Part shown: positions 33,404 to 41,424 of the stretch, one piece after another
How positions within the stretch are numbered: the stretch's first letter is position 1
Layout of the letters: the number at the start of each line of letters is the position of its first letter
NCBI GenBank assembly: GCA_965267185.1
Contig: OZ253937.1
Span: 3,100,001-3,164,000, forward strand
Direction: 5' to 3'
Length of the DNA stretch: 64,000 nucleotides
DNA from: G965267185 sp965267185
GTDB taxonomy: Bacteria > Pseudomonadota > Alphaproteobacteria > UBA6615
Notes under the pieces: generated by a model
What the model was told of the DNA's origin: nothing
Databases searched by the model: none
What the model saw: the letters and a program-made list of their open reading frames with translations, nothing else
Translations under genes and position numbers: made by a program

Positions 33404-34414
33404 TTACATGGATAGCATTTGCAGGGCCGTCGCCGACTCCATTACCGACTTACGGTCGGCGTCGGGAAGCGGGATCAACCCCTTATCGACGAGGTAACCG
33501 TCAGGCCCCCAGGCGTTTTCGCTGGTGAACTCCCCGACGAACTCTTTGATGCCGGGAATGACGCCCACATGCTGCTGCTTGACGTAGAAGTAGAGCGAGC
33601 GGGACACCGGATAATCGCCGGCGGCGATATTTTCGAACTCGGCCGGTACGCCGTCGATCATGGCGCCTTTGATCTTGTCGGCATTCTGATCGAGGAAGCT
33701 AAAGCCGAAAATACCAACCGCGTTCGGATTGCTCTCCAGCTTTTGAATAATCAAGTTGTCGTTCTCACCGGCTTCCACAAAGACACCGTCTTCGCGGATC
33801 GTGTGGCACGCTTTCTTGGCGAGGCCCAGATCTTTCGCTCCGGCAACGCCTTTGCAGCCGCCTTCCATGGCAATTTCAACGAACGCGTCGCGCGTGCCGC
33901 TGGTCGGCGGCGGGCCGAGCACTTCGATCTTCTGGTTCGGCAGTTTCGGGTCGATGTCGCTCCACATAGTGTAGGGGTTATCGACCAACTTGCCGTCGAC
34001 CGGCACCTTGGCGGCCAAGGCGAGGAAGACCTGAGACAGGGTCAAGTCGAGATCGGACCCGGCTTTTGAGCGGCCAAGCACGATACCGTCGAAGCCGATC
34101 TTAACTTCAGTGATACCGATACCGTTCTCTCTGCACTTGTCGAATTCGGACTTCTTGATACGCCGCGATGCGTTCGTGATGTCGGGGTGTTGCTCTCCCA
34201 CGCCGGAGCAGAACAGCTTCATACCGCCGCCCGAGCCGGTGCTTTCGACGACCGGCGTCTTGAACGAGCTCGATTTACCGAACTGTTCGGCGACGGTGGT
34301 GGAAAACGGGAACACCGTGGATGAACCGACGATGCGGATCTGGTCGCGCGCTTCCGCGGCACCGATCATCGCGACGGATAGGCCAACGGCCAATGAGAGG
34401 GTTTTTATATGCAC
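33404..34414 (-). CDS. pstS: Phosphate-binding protein PstS
   Basis: The 336-residue periplasmic protein has a signal peptide (TLSLAVGLSVAMIGAAEA) and the PstS-type sequence IRIVGSSTVFPFSTTVAEQFG, VESTGSGGGMKLFCSG, PDITNASRRIKKSE and PPPTSGTRDAFVEIAMEGGC, whose Ser/Thr/Arg residues line the phosphate site. I set the start at the GTG at 34414, with GGAG 7 bases before it, because it gives a proper signal peptide; a longer frame to 34468 does not. A Pho box lies 114-150 bases upstream. Confidence 0.95.
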   Translation of the reverse strand: MHIKTLSLAVGLSVAMIGAAEARDQIRIVGSSTVFPFSTTVAEQFGKSSSFKTPVVESTGSGGGMKLFCSGVGEQHPDITNASRRIKKSEFDKCRENGIGITEVKIGFDGIVLGRSKAGSDLDLTLSQVFLALAAKVPVDGKLVDNPYTMWSDIDPKLPNQKIEVLGPPPTSGTRDAFVEIAMEGGCKGVAGAKDLGLAKKACHTIREDGVFVEAGENDNLIIQKLESNPNAVGIFGFSFLDQNADKIKGAMIDGVPAEFENIAAGDYPVSRSLYFYVKQQHVGVIPGIKEFVGEFTSENAWGPDGYLVDKGLIPLPDADRKSVMESATALQMLSM

Positions 34415-34527
34415 GGGGCATCTCCAGATTGAGTCAGAGTTTGGGTCCAGAAAAATCAATTCCCACAAGCGTCCGACTAACCTCAGCCGAGCCGCCCATG
34501 TGCAGCGGACCCTAGGGATGACGCGCG

Positions 34528-34564
34528 ATGACAGTATTTCAGTTTTGTTTCAGTTCTGTGACAG
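34528..34564 (-). promoter_or_regulatory. Pho box upstream of pstS, inside the 3' end of the aquaporin gene
   Basis: On the minus strand CTGTCAC (34564-34558), CTGAAAC (34553-34547) and CTGAAAT (34542-34536) repeat every 11 bases, and a further CTGTCAT lies at 34534-34528. This is the 11-base direct-repeat pattern recognised by PhoB. The first two repeats fall within codons for the last residues of the aquaporin (VTELKQN), so the site serves both as coding and control DNA. Confidence 0.85.
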
Positions 34565-35276
34565 CGTCCGCCGATTTTGAATAAGCGGAGGCGGTGTCTG
34601 GCTCCTCCGTCACGGCGGGCCGTAGCAACCAGCCCAGCACGGCAGCGGCCAGCACGGCACCGATAAATTGAGCGGCGATAAAGAAGGGCGCATCGGCGGG
34701 CGCGATGCCGCTAAAGGTGGCGGTGAAGGCGCGCGCTACGGTTACAGCCGGATTGGCGAAGGACGTCGAGGCGGTGAACCAGTACCCGGCGGCGATAAAC
34801 AGCCCGACGGCGTAGGCGACGGCCTGAGGACGCCAGCGCATCGTAGCGAGGATCGTGGCAACGAGCCCAAAGGTTGCGACCACTTCGGAGAGCCATTGGG
34901 CCGGTCCGGTGCGGGCCTTGACGCCTAACTGTAGGATCGGTTCCTCGAACATGGCGTGGGCAAGCCACATTCCGCCGATGGCCGCTGCCACCTGGACGAC
35001 GATATAGGCGGCAGCCAGGCCAATACCGATCTCGCGGCGTAAGAGGAATGTAAGGGTCACCGCAGGGTTGAAATGAGCACCCGACAGGTCGGCAAACATC
35101 AAGATGATGACAACGAGAATAGCGCCGGTGGCAATCGTATTGCCGAGCAACGCAAGAGCGACGTTTCCATCCGCCAGCCGTTCTCCCATAATGCCGGAGC
35201 CGACCACGGTGGCGAGCAGCATGGCCGTGCCAATCGCTTCTGCGGTCAGCCGCTGGCCGATACCGAACTGTGACAA
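34539..35276 (-). CDS. MIP-family aquaglyceroporin (AqpS-like)
   Basis: The 245-residue channel has six membrane helices and both half-helix motifs: SGAHFNPAVTLTF and SFANPAVTVARAF. It starts with a TTG at 35276, three bases after the arsC stop, so the two genes form a unit. MIP channels of this type next to arsC pass arsenite out of the cell, as AqpS does in Sinorhizobium; water or glycerol transport is the alternative. The last codons coincide with the pstS Pho box. The gene is followed directly by pstS. Confidence 0.88.
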   Translation of the reverse strand: MSQFGIGQRLTAEAIGTAMLLATVVGSGIMGERLADGNVALALLGNTIATGAILVVIILMFADLSGAHFNPAVTLTFLLRREIGIGLAAAYIVVQVAAAIGGMWLAHAMFEEPILQLGVKARTGPAQWLSEVVATFGLVATILATMRWRPQAVAYAVGLFIAAGYWFTASTSFANPAVTVARAFTATFSGIAPADAPFFIAAQFIGAVLAAAVLGWLLRPAVTEEPDTASAYSKSADAVTELKQN

Positions 35277-35279
35277 GGT

Positions 35280-35804
35280 TCAGGCGTCCTCTTTGGCGGG
35301 CTCGTCTTTGGCTTGGCCGATCTTATCGAGCCGCTGTTGGAGAGTCAGCCGGTCGAGCGCTGCAATCGGCAGATTCACGAAAATATCGATACGGTTGGAC
35401 AGCATCCGGTAGGTGTCGGCGAACGCGAGACGGCGTTCGGTCTCGCTACCCTCGGCCGCTGCGGGGTCAGGCACGCCCCAATGGGCCGTCGTCGGCTGAC
35501 CGGGCCAAATGGGGCAAACTTCGCCTGCTGCGTTGTCACACACGGTGATAACGAAATCCAACGCCGGCGCGCCGTCTGCTGCAAATTCATCCCAGGACTT
35601 CGAGCGCAACCCGTCGACTGGATGATTGAGCTTGCGCAGCAAATCGGCAGCGAAGGGGTGAACCTTGCCCTTTGGATGACTGCCCGCGCTGAAGCTGCGG
35701 AATCGCGCACGACCGGCGCGGTCCAAAATCGACTCTGCAATGACGCTGCGCGCGGAGTTTCCCGTACACAGAAACAAGACGTTATAGGGATTTTGCTCTG
35801 ACAT
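35280..35804 (-). CDS. arsC: Arsenate reductase, low-molecular-weight phosphatase type
   Basis: The 174-residue protein has the PTP loop CTGNSARS (C-x5-R) near residues 13-20, a second Cys pair in VCDNAAGEVCPIWPG that fits the redox relay of thioredoxin-type arsenate reductases, and the catalytic Asp in WGVPDPA. It would reduce arsenate to arsenite in the cytosol. A C-terminal extension rich in Lys/Asp/Glu is present. A Pho box lies about 75 bases upstream, and an AqpS-like channel gene follows after three bases. A tyrosine-phosphatase role is less likely given the Cys pair and the neighbour. Confidence 0.88.
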   Translation of the reverse strand: MSEQNPYNVLFLCTGNSARSVIAESILDRAGRARFRSFSAGSHPKGKVHPFAADLLRKLNHPVDGLRSKSWDEFAADGAPALDFVITVCDNAAGEVCPIWPGQPTTAHWGVPDPAAAEGSETERRLAFADTYRMLSNRIDIFVNLPIAALDRLTLQQRLDKIGQAKDEPAKEDA

Positions 35805-35878
35805 GACGCTTATACCCAGCCGCTCGTATGCTGAACTGTCGCTATAGACCTCGAAGGGTGCGAACCTAGGGTCGATAT

Positions 35879-35896
35879 GTTTCAGCTATGTGACAG
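35879..35896 (-). promoter_or_regulatory. Pho box upstream of arsC-aquaporin
   Basis: On the minus strand CTGTCAC and CTGAAAC lie exactly 11 bases apart (CTGTCACATAGCTGAAAC). The first two repeats of the pstS box have the same sequences and spacing. It lies 75 bases before the arsC start. Confidence 0.8.
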
Positions 35897-35931
35897 GTCT
35901 GTCGTGCCGCCGGCTGTCCATTCGAACGGTC

Positions 35932-35963
35932 AAAAGAAAAGGCAGCGCCGAGGCGGCGCTGCC
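35932..35963 (-). terminator. Rho-independent terminator after the porin gene
   Basis: A 9-bp GC-rich stem (GGCAGCGCC / GGCGCTGCC) with a 5-base loop is followed on the minus strand by TTTTCTTTT. It lies 30 bases after the porin stop and separates the porin from the arsC-pst transcript. Confidence 0.9.
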
Positions 35964-35992
35964 GAAGGTCGAGGTTGGGGTGGGAGGTTGGA

Positions 35993-37120
35993 TTAGAACT
36001 TGAAAATGTTACTCAGGATGACGACCGAGCCGTCATTGCTCACTTCGGCGGCGGTGCCATTGATGTTGTCGGCTTCGACGAAGTTAACGGAGAGGGCAGT
36101 CGTCCAGCCTGGCGCGACGTTGTACTCACCGTCGACCGAGATAATGTCGACCGTTGTATCGCCACCACTGCCGACGGGCTGGCTTTTTTCGCTTTGAAAA
36201 TAGCTGACGCTAACGCCCCAGGGGCCGCTCGTATAAGCGACGCCGGCATTCCAGTATTCACCGGAATCTTCGCCTAAAGCGATGTTAGCCTGGCTTTGAC
36301 CTTTTTCCTGGAAGTCCACATAGCCAATTCCGAACGCGAATCCGCCATATTCGATGGTACCGCCAACGCTGATGGTTTCGAGATCCCCTTCGGTCTCAGC
36401 GCCAGTCGAGTCTTCGCTGTCGCCGATTTCGTATGTCGCGCTAAGGCCGATCTCAATACCATCGAAGTCGCGGACGAAGTTAGCGCCGAAACCCCACACT
36501 TTTTCGAAGTCACCGTCATTGTCGGTTTCCGAGAAGCTGGCGCCATTCGAACCGTCGTCGGGTGTGTGAGATACGCCGACCTGGAATCCCTCGATGCGTG
36601 GCGAGAAGTACGAAATCTTCGTGGCGTCGCTGGTTTCGTCGTTGCCGGTCGCGTCGATAGCGCCGCCGGAACCGAAGTTGAAGAAGTCGGCCACGTCGCC
36701 ATCGGGGCCGGCGCGGCCCACGAGAACGCTGTCACCTTCAAGGTGCATACGGTCGGTAACGTCGTCCTGGTCGCCCATTTCGATCCGGCCGTAGTCGGAA
36801 TCGATGAAGGCGAACGCCTCGTCCGAGTTGTTGGTATCGTCGGTGTTGGTTTGCAACTCTATCGTGACGCCGTACTTGAGGCCGTTGTCGGCGGTATTTT
36901 CGGCGCTGATTTTGATTTCGGCTTCGTCGCCTTTGAAGAAATAGCCGCGGCCAAATCCCGCCGATACATCTTGGTCAAGCCAGGCGGCGTTGAAGCGATA
37001 TTCGCCGCTGAGGCTAACGGCCAGATTGTCACCGGACCCGACGGTGCCCGCTGCCGCCGGCATGGCAAACGCGACGGCTCCGGCCAGGATGGTAGTGCCC
37101 CGTAATACCCTCTTGTACAT
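35993..37120 (-). CDS. Outer-membrane general porin
   Basis: The 375-residue protein has a signal peptide ending near AMPAAAG and a 16-strand-type porin pattern: alternating strands such as LAVSLSGEYRFNAAW, GRIEMGDQDDVTDRM and FQVGVSHTPDD, acidic loops, and a C-terminal Phe (SNIFKF), the signal for outer-membrane insertion. GGAGAG precedes the ATG. It sits between phoR and the Pho-boxed arsC/pst genes, so a role in phosphate or oxyanion entry is plausible, but no Pho box was seen in its own upstream region. Confidence 0.88.
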   Translation of the reverse strand: MYKRVLRGTTILAGAVAFAMPAAAGTVGSGDNLAVSLSGEYRFNAAWLDQDVSAGFGRGYFFKGDEAEIKISAENTADNGLKYGVTIELQTNTDDTNNSDEAFAFIDSDYGRIEMGDQDDVTDRMHLEGDSVLVGRAGPDGDVADFFNFGSGGAIDATGNDETSDATKISYFSPRIEGFQVGVSHTPDDGSNGASFSETDNDGDFEKVWGFGANFVRDFDGIEIGLSATYEIGDSEDSTGAETEGDLETISVGGTIEYGGFAFGIGYVDFQEKGQSQANIALGEDSGEYWNAGVAYTSGPWGVSVSYFQSEKSQPVGSGGDTTVDIISVDGEYNVAPGWTTALSVNFVEADNINGTAAEVSNDGSVVILSNIFKF

Positions 37121-37347
37121 GTGCTTCTCTCCAGCTGAAAAATGCCGCCCACATGGGCGCGGCCGGAAAAGAAGGGTTCTCGCCGACCAGTCATTCAGGC
37201 TGGTTTTAGAAGCCGCGGGTTGCAGTTGCGTTGCACGGAGATGTCACAACGAAGACTCCGCGCCAGTTGCCATCGAGCGTTGCATTAAAGCAACATTCGC
37301 CGGCACGCTGAGAGGCACCCATCTAACATTGCGATGTGAGAGGCCGA

Positions 37348-38787
37348 TTAACCTGCCGGGACTGTGTTGGAAACACCGCTGGCAGGAACGTCTATCTCGG
37401 CCATAGGCAGCGTGATCGAAAACACGCTGCCCTCGCCTTCAACGCTATCGATTTTCAAATCGCCGCGGTGCCGGTTGACGATATGTTTGACGATAGCCAG
37501 CCCGAGGCCGGTGCCGCCAAGCTCGCGCGAGCGCGCCGTGTCGATTCGATAAAACCGTTCGGTTAGACGCGCCAGATGTTCGCTGGCGATACCGTCGCTT
37601 TGGTCGATAACCGAAATGGTAATGGCGTCGGCTTGCGGACTCGCCTCGATCCGCACGGTTGTTCCTTCATGGGCGTATTTGATCGCGTTTTCGATGAGGT
37701 TTTGAAAGAGCTGAACCAACTCGTCTTGTGCGCCGGTGACCGGTCCCTGGATCGAATCGAGCTCGGTCTGGATGGAGATATCGCGCTGCCGCGCCTGTGG
37801 CGCCAGCAGATCGGCCACGGTGCCGATGACCGTCGTCAGGTCGACCGCATCTTCGGGCAGCGTATGTTCGTTCATTTCGATACGGGAGAGCGACAGCAGA
37901 TCGTCGACCAATCGCGCCATGCGGCCCGATTGTGTCGCCATCAGACCGAGAAATCTGTCGTTGGCGTCATCGTCTTCTTTAGCGGGCCCCCGCAAAGTTT
38001 CGATGAACCCGATCAGCGACGCTAGCGGTGTGCGCAGCTCGTGACTGACGTTGGCGACGAAGTCGGCGCGCGACTGTTCGCTGCGGCGCCGGTCGGTCAC
38101 GTCCCGCAGCAGCAGCAGGGCGACAGCATCGTCGTCGCTGGCCTCCTCACCCGCAATCGCTTCGACACGCGCCTCGAATGTTTGATCTACCCGGTCGGTA
38201 AACGTGAACTCAACGGCGCGGGTGGTCGCCCCGGCGAGAACCTCGCTTACGGCTTCAAGGGCTACAGGTTGCCTTAGCACCGCCGATAGGTCGCGGCCCC
38301 GTAAATCTTCTTCCGGCCGGCCTTCGGCCAACAGCGCACGTGCTGCGGCGTTGGCGTAGACCAAGCGCGATTGCCGGTCGAGCGTTACCAATGGATCGGG
38401 GATTGCGTCGAACAGGGTTGCGGCGGCGGCCAACCCGTCGTTCAGCGCTTTGCGGTCCCGGCTCCAGCTGCGCTCCAGCCGTTGGAACGCCGCCCCCAAA
38501 TCGCCGATGGCGCCGCCCCCGGGGTCGGTCAGCGCTTCGCCCGCTCCCTCTCTTTGCAAGTTAGCGTCGCCGGAAGTTATCTCTTCGATGCGTTGCTGTA
38601 ATTGACCGAGCCGCTGTACCGGCCGGATCGACACAACGGCGACCAGCAAAAGCAATACCGCCGCGGCGATGATGGCAGCCCCAATCGAAAGGGTGCTCAG
38701 TACGACCAGCGCTGCCAACACGAGAAGTCCCGGCGCGCCAAACATCAGCGTGGTTTTCAGAACATGTTTTGTGGGGGGCGCTGCCAT
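37348..38787 (-). CDS. phoR: Phosphate regulon sensor histidine kinase PhoR
   Basis: The 479-residue kinase has two closely spaced N-terminal membrane helices (about residues 12-52), a linker, a PAS domain (about 120-235, IPDPLVTLDRQSRLVYANAAA), the phospho-acceptor FVANVSHELRTPLASLIGF and a HATPase with NLIENAIKYA and GGTGLGLAIVKHIVNRHRG. It lacks a large periplasmic domain, as usual for PhoR. It stands at the head of the phosphate block; a 227-base gap separates it from the porin gene. Confidence 0.94.
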   Translation of the reverse strand: MAAPPTKHVLKTTLMFGAPGLLVLAALVVLSTLSIGAAIIAAAVLLLLVAVVSIRPVQRLGQLQQRIEEITSGDANLQREGAGEALTDPGGGAIGDLGAAFQRLERSWSRDRKALNDGLAAAATLFDAIPDPLVTLDRQSRLVYANAAARALLAEGRPEEDLRGRDLSAVLRQPVALEAVSEVLAGATTRAVEFTFTDRVDQTFEARVEAIAGEEASDDDAVALLLLRDVTDRRRSEQSRADFVANVSHELRTPLASLIGFIETLRGPAKEDDDANDRFLGLMATQSGRMARLVDDLLSLSRIEMNEHTLPEDAVDLTTVIGTVADLLAPQARQRDISIQTELDSIQGPVTGAQDELVQLFQNLIENAIKYAHEGTTVRIEASPQADAITISVIDQSDGIASEHLARLTERFYRIDTARSRELGGTGLGLAIVKHIVNRHRGDLKIDSVEGEGSVFSITLPMAEIDVPASGVSNTVPAG

Positions 38788-38809
38788 AGGGGGTTCGGTG
38801 TTAGCTGGT

Positions 38810-38842
38810 TTGCGAGCATTCGCCGCCGGCGAATGCTCGCAA
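38810..38842. repeat. Perfect 15-bp inverted repeat between maeB and phoR
   Basis: TTGCGAGCATTCGCC (38810-38824) is followed by a 3-base loop and its exact reverse complement (38828-38842). It lies 62 bases after the maeB stop and 23 bases before the phoR start on the minus strand. No U tract follows on either strand. It may still end maeB transcripts or act as an mRNA-end stabiliser. Confidence 0.7.
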
Positions 38843-38903
38843 GCATAACATACTCGGGGCGGAGGAGCGGCAACGCTCCGCGCCGCCGACCCGCTAGCTG
38901 CTT

Positions 38904-41237
38904 CTACTGGGCTGCTGCTGCCTTGCCGGACCGCCGCCGCTTGCCACTTTGCTCGACCGATTGCAGGCGAATTGACTCGTGCGCGGCGAGCGCGGCGGCG
39001 CTCACCAGGTCGTTCACTGTGGAACGCATCTGGGCAATCTCGACGGGTTTCTCCAAGCCCATGAGTAGCGGACCGACAACCGTACCGATTTCCAGCGATT
39101 GCATAAGCCGCGAAACGATATGAGCCGAATGGAGCCCGGGCATCACCAGTACGTTGGCCGGTCCTGATAGCCGGCTGAAGGGGTAGAAACGCTCGCGCAT
39201 TGCGGGGTCGAGCGCGGTGTCGGCGGTCATCTCGCCGTCATACTCGAAGTCGGCGTCGCCCGACTCGTCGAGCAGCCGCACGGCCTCGCGCGAACGTTCC
39301 GTATAGTCGACTGGGGGGTTGCCGAAATTGGAGTAGCTGAGAAACGCGACCCTCGGGTCGTGACCCATTTGGCGTGCTTTCGCCGCGCTTTGCCGGGCAA
39401 TCTCGACCATGATTTCAGGGGTCGGCCGCTCATGAACGCTCGTATCGGCGACGAACAGCGTATGGTTCGACGTCGTGTGAATGGTCAGACCGAACACCTG
39501 TTGACCCGGCACCGGGTCGAAAACGCGGCAGACATCGCGGTAGCAGGTCGAGAAACGCCGCGTTAGGCCGGTGACCATGGCGTCGGCCGCACCATGGGCG
39601 ACCATGCACGCGGCGAAAACGTTGCGATTCTGGTTCACCAAGCGCTGGCAGTCGCGAAACAGTGAGCCCTGCCGTTGCAAGCGCCCGTATAAGAACTCGA
39701 TGTATTTTTCGCGATCTTCGGCCAACGACGCATTGTGAATTTCCAGATCGGCTGCCTCGGAAAGACTCAGTTCCTCGATGCGTCCGTGTACGACGTTTTC
39801 CCGGCCGATCAAAACCGGTGTGCCAAGCCCCGAATTCTTGAATGCGATGGCGGCACGGATCGCGCGCTCCGACTCGCCCTCGGCAAAAACGACCCGGCGC
39901 GGGTTCGCTCGAACGACCTCGAAGATTGCCTGGATCGATGCCGCTGTGGGGTCGAGGCGTTGCGCTAATTCGTTCTGGTAAGCCTCCATGATCGGGATCG
40001 GCCGGCGGGCGACGCCGCTATCCATCGCCGCCTGGGCGACGCGTGGCGGCACGAATTCGATGAGCCGCGGATCGAAGGGCACCGGAATAATGTACTCCGG
40101 CCCGTATTTGAGATTGGTATCGGCGTAGACCGCGTTGACCTCGTCGGGCACGTCGAGCCGCGCCAGTTCGGCCAAGGCCTGGGCGCAGGCGATTTTCATC
40201 TCGTCATTTACGGTACGCGCGCGCACATCCAACGCGCCGCGGAATATGTAGGGAAACCCGAGAACATTGTTGACCTGGTTGGGATAGTCCGACCGGCCTG
40301 TCGCGACGATAGCGTCGTCGCGCGCGGCTCTCACGTCTTCCGGTGTAATCTCCGGGTCGGGGTTGGCCATCGCGAAAATGATCGGTTGGCTGGCCATCGA
40401 TTTGACCATCTTTTTGGTCACCGCGCCGGCAACCGATAGGCCGAAGAAGACATCGGCACCTTCCATCGCCTCCTCTAACGTCCGCGCCTCGGTATTGGCT
40501 GCGTGGGCGGATTTCCACTGGTTCATGCCTTCTTTGCGGCCCTGGTAGACGACGCCGCGGCTGTCGCACAGGATCGCATTGTCGTGCGGTAGGCCCATCG
40601 CCTTAATCAATTCAACGCAGGCGATCGAGGCAGACCCGGCGCCGTTGACCACCAGCTTGATGTCGCCGATGTCGCGGCCAGTCAGCTCGAGGGCGTTTAT
40701 CAATCCGGCGAGCGAGACGATCGCGGTACCGTGCTGGTCGTCGTGAAATACCGGTATGTCCATCGTCTCGCGCAGGCGCTGTTCGATGATGAAGCATTCC
40801 GGCGCCTTGATATCCTCCAAGTTGATGCCGCCGAAGGTTGGGGTGAGGAAGCGCACACAGTTGACGAACTCGTCGACGTCTTCGGTCGCGACTTCGAGGT
40901 CGATGGCGTCGATATCGGCGAACTTTTTGAAGAGAACTGACTTGCCCTCCATCACCGGCTTGGAGGCTAGTGCCCCAATGTTTCCGAGGCCCAACACCGC
41001 GGTGCCGTTGGAGATGACGGCAACGAAGTTGCCGCGCGCCGTGTAGTCGTAGGCATTGTCAGCGTCGTCGTAGATTTCCATGCACGGCGCGGCGACGCCG
41101 GGCGAATAGGCGAGCGACAAGTCGCGCTGGGTGGTCAGGGGTTTCGTCGTTGCAACCGCGATCTTGCCGGGCTTGCCGGTTTTATGCATTTGCAACGCTT
41201 CGATATCGAGCTGGGTCAGCTCCCGTTTATCGGCCAT
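38904..41237 (-). CDS. maeB: NADP-dependent malic enzyme with phosphotransacetylase-like domain
   Basis: The 777-residue protein joins a malic-enzyme domain (LAYSPGVAAPC, GNIGALASKPVMEGKSVLFKKFA, FHDDQHGTAIV with catalytic/metal residues, NGAGSASIACVELI) to a C-terminal phosphotransacetylase-like domain (about residues 440-750, RVVFAEGESERAIRAA...LVMPGLHSAHI). This MaeB form decarboxylates malate to pyruvate with NADP; the PTA-like part is regulatory, responding to acetyl-CoA. The C-terminus has a basic tail (KRRRSGKAAAAQ). It is divergent from mutS. Confidence 0.96.
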   Translation of the reverse strand: MADKRELTQLDIEALQMHKTGKPGKIAVATTKPLTTQRDLSLAYSPGVAAPCMEIYDDADNAYDYTARGNFVAVISNGTAVLGLGNIGALASKPVMEGKSVLFKKFADIDAIDLEVATEDVDEFVNCVRFLTPTFGGINLEDIKAPECFIIEQRLRETMDIPVFHDDQHGTAIVSLAGLINALELTGRDIGDIKLVVNGAGSASIACVELIKAMGLPHDNAILCDSRGVVYQGRKEGMNQWKSAHAANTEARTLEEAMEGADVFFGLSVAGAVTKKMVKSMASQPIIFAMANPDPEITPEDVRAARDDAIVATGRSDYPNQVNNVLGFPYIFRGALDVRARTVNDEMKIACAQALAELARLDVPDEVNAVYADTNLKYGPEYIIPVPFDPRLIEFVPPRVAQAAMDSGVARRPIPIMEAYQNELAQRLDPTAASIQAIFEVVRANPRRVVFAEGESERAIRAAIAFKNSGLGTPVLIGRENVVHGRIEELSLSEAADLEIHNASLAEDREKYIEFLYGRLQRQGSLFRDCQRLVNQNRNVFAACMVAHGAADAMVTGLTRRFSTCYRDVCRVFDPVPGQQVFGLTIHTTSNHTLFVADTSVHERPTPEIMVEIARQSAAKARQMGHDPRVAFLSYSNFGNPPVDYTERSREAVRLLDESGDADFEYDGEMTADTALDPAMRERFYPFSRLSGPANVLVMPGLHSAHIVSRLMQSLEIGTVVGPLLMGLEKPVEIAQMRSTVNDLVSAAALAAHESIRLQSVEQSGKRRRSGKAAAAQ

Positions 41238-41424
41238 GACGCCTGAGTTTCCTTCTGCACGCGTAACAGGGTTTTGTCAGCGTGACCGCGCCCAAGTGCG
41301 TCGTCAAGCATCGCTCGCGCGGCAAAGTGTCGGCAATTAGACGGACAACGGTACAAATATATGTGTCCATATTATCCGGACCCCCTTCGGTGTGAGCCGT
41401 GGAGTCGTATATGATGGCGGCAGC

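Noticed and set aside
36296..37105. A 270-codon frame opposite the porin gene
   Set aside because: It mirrors the third-position bias of the porin, has no family similarity and no ribosome site; the porin has a signal peptide, C-terminal Phe and terminator.
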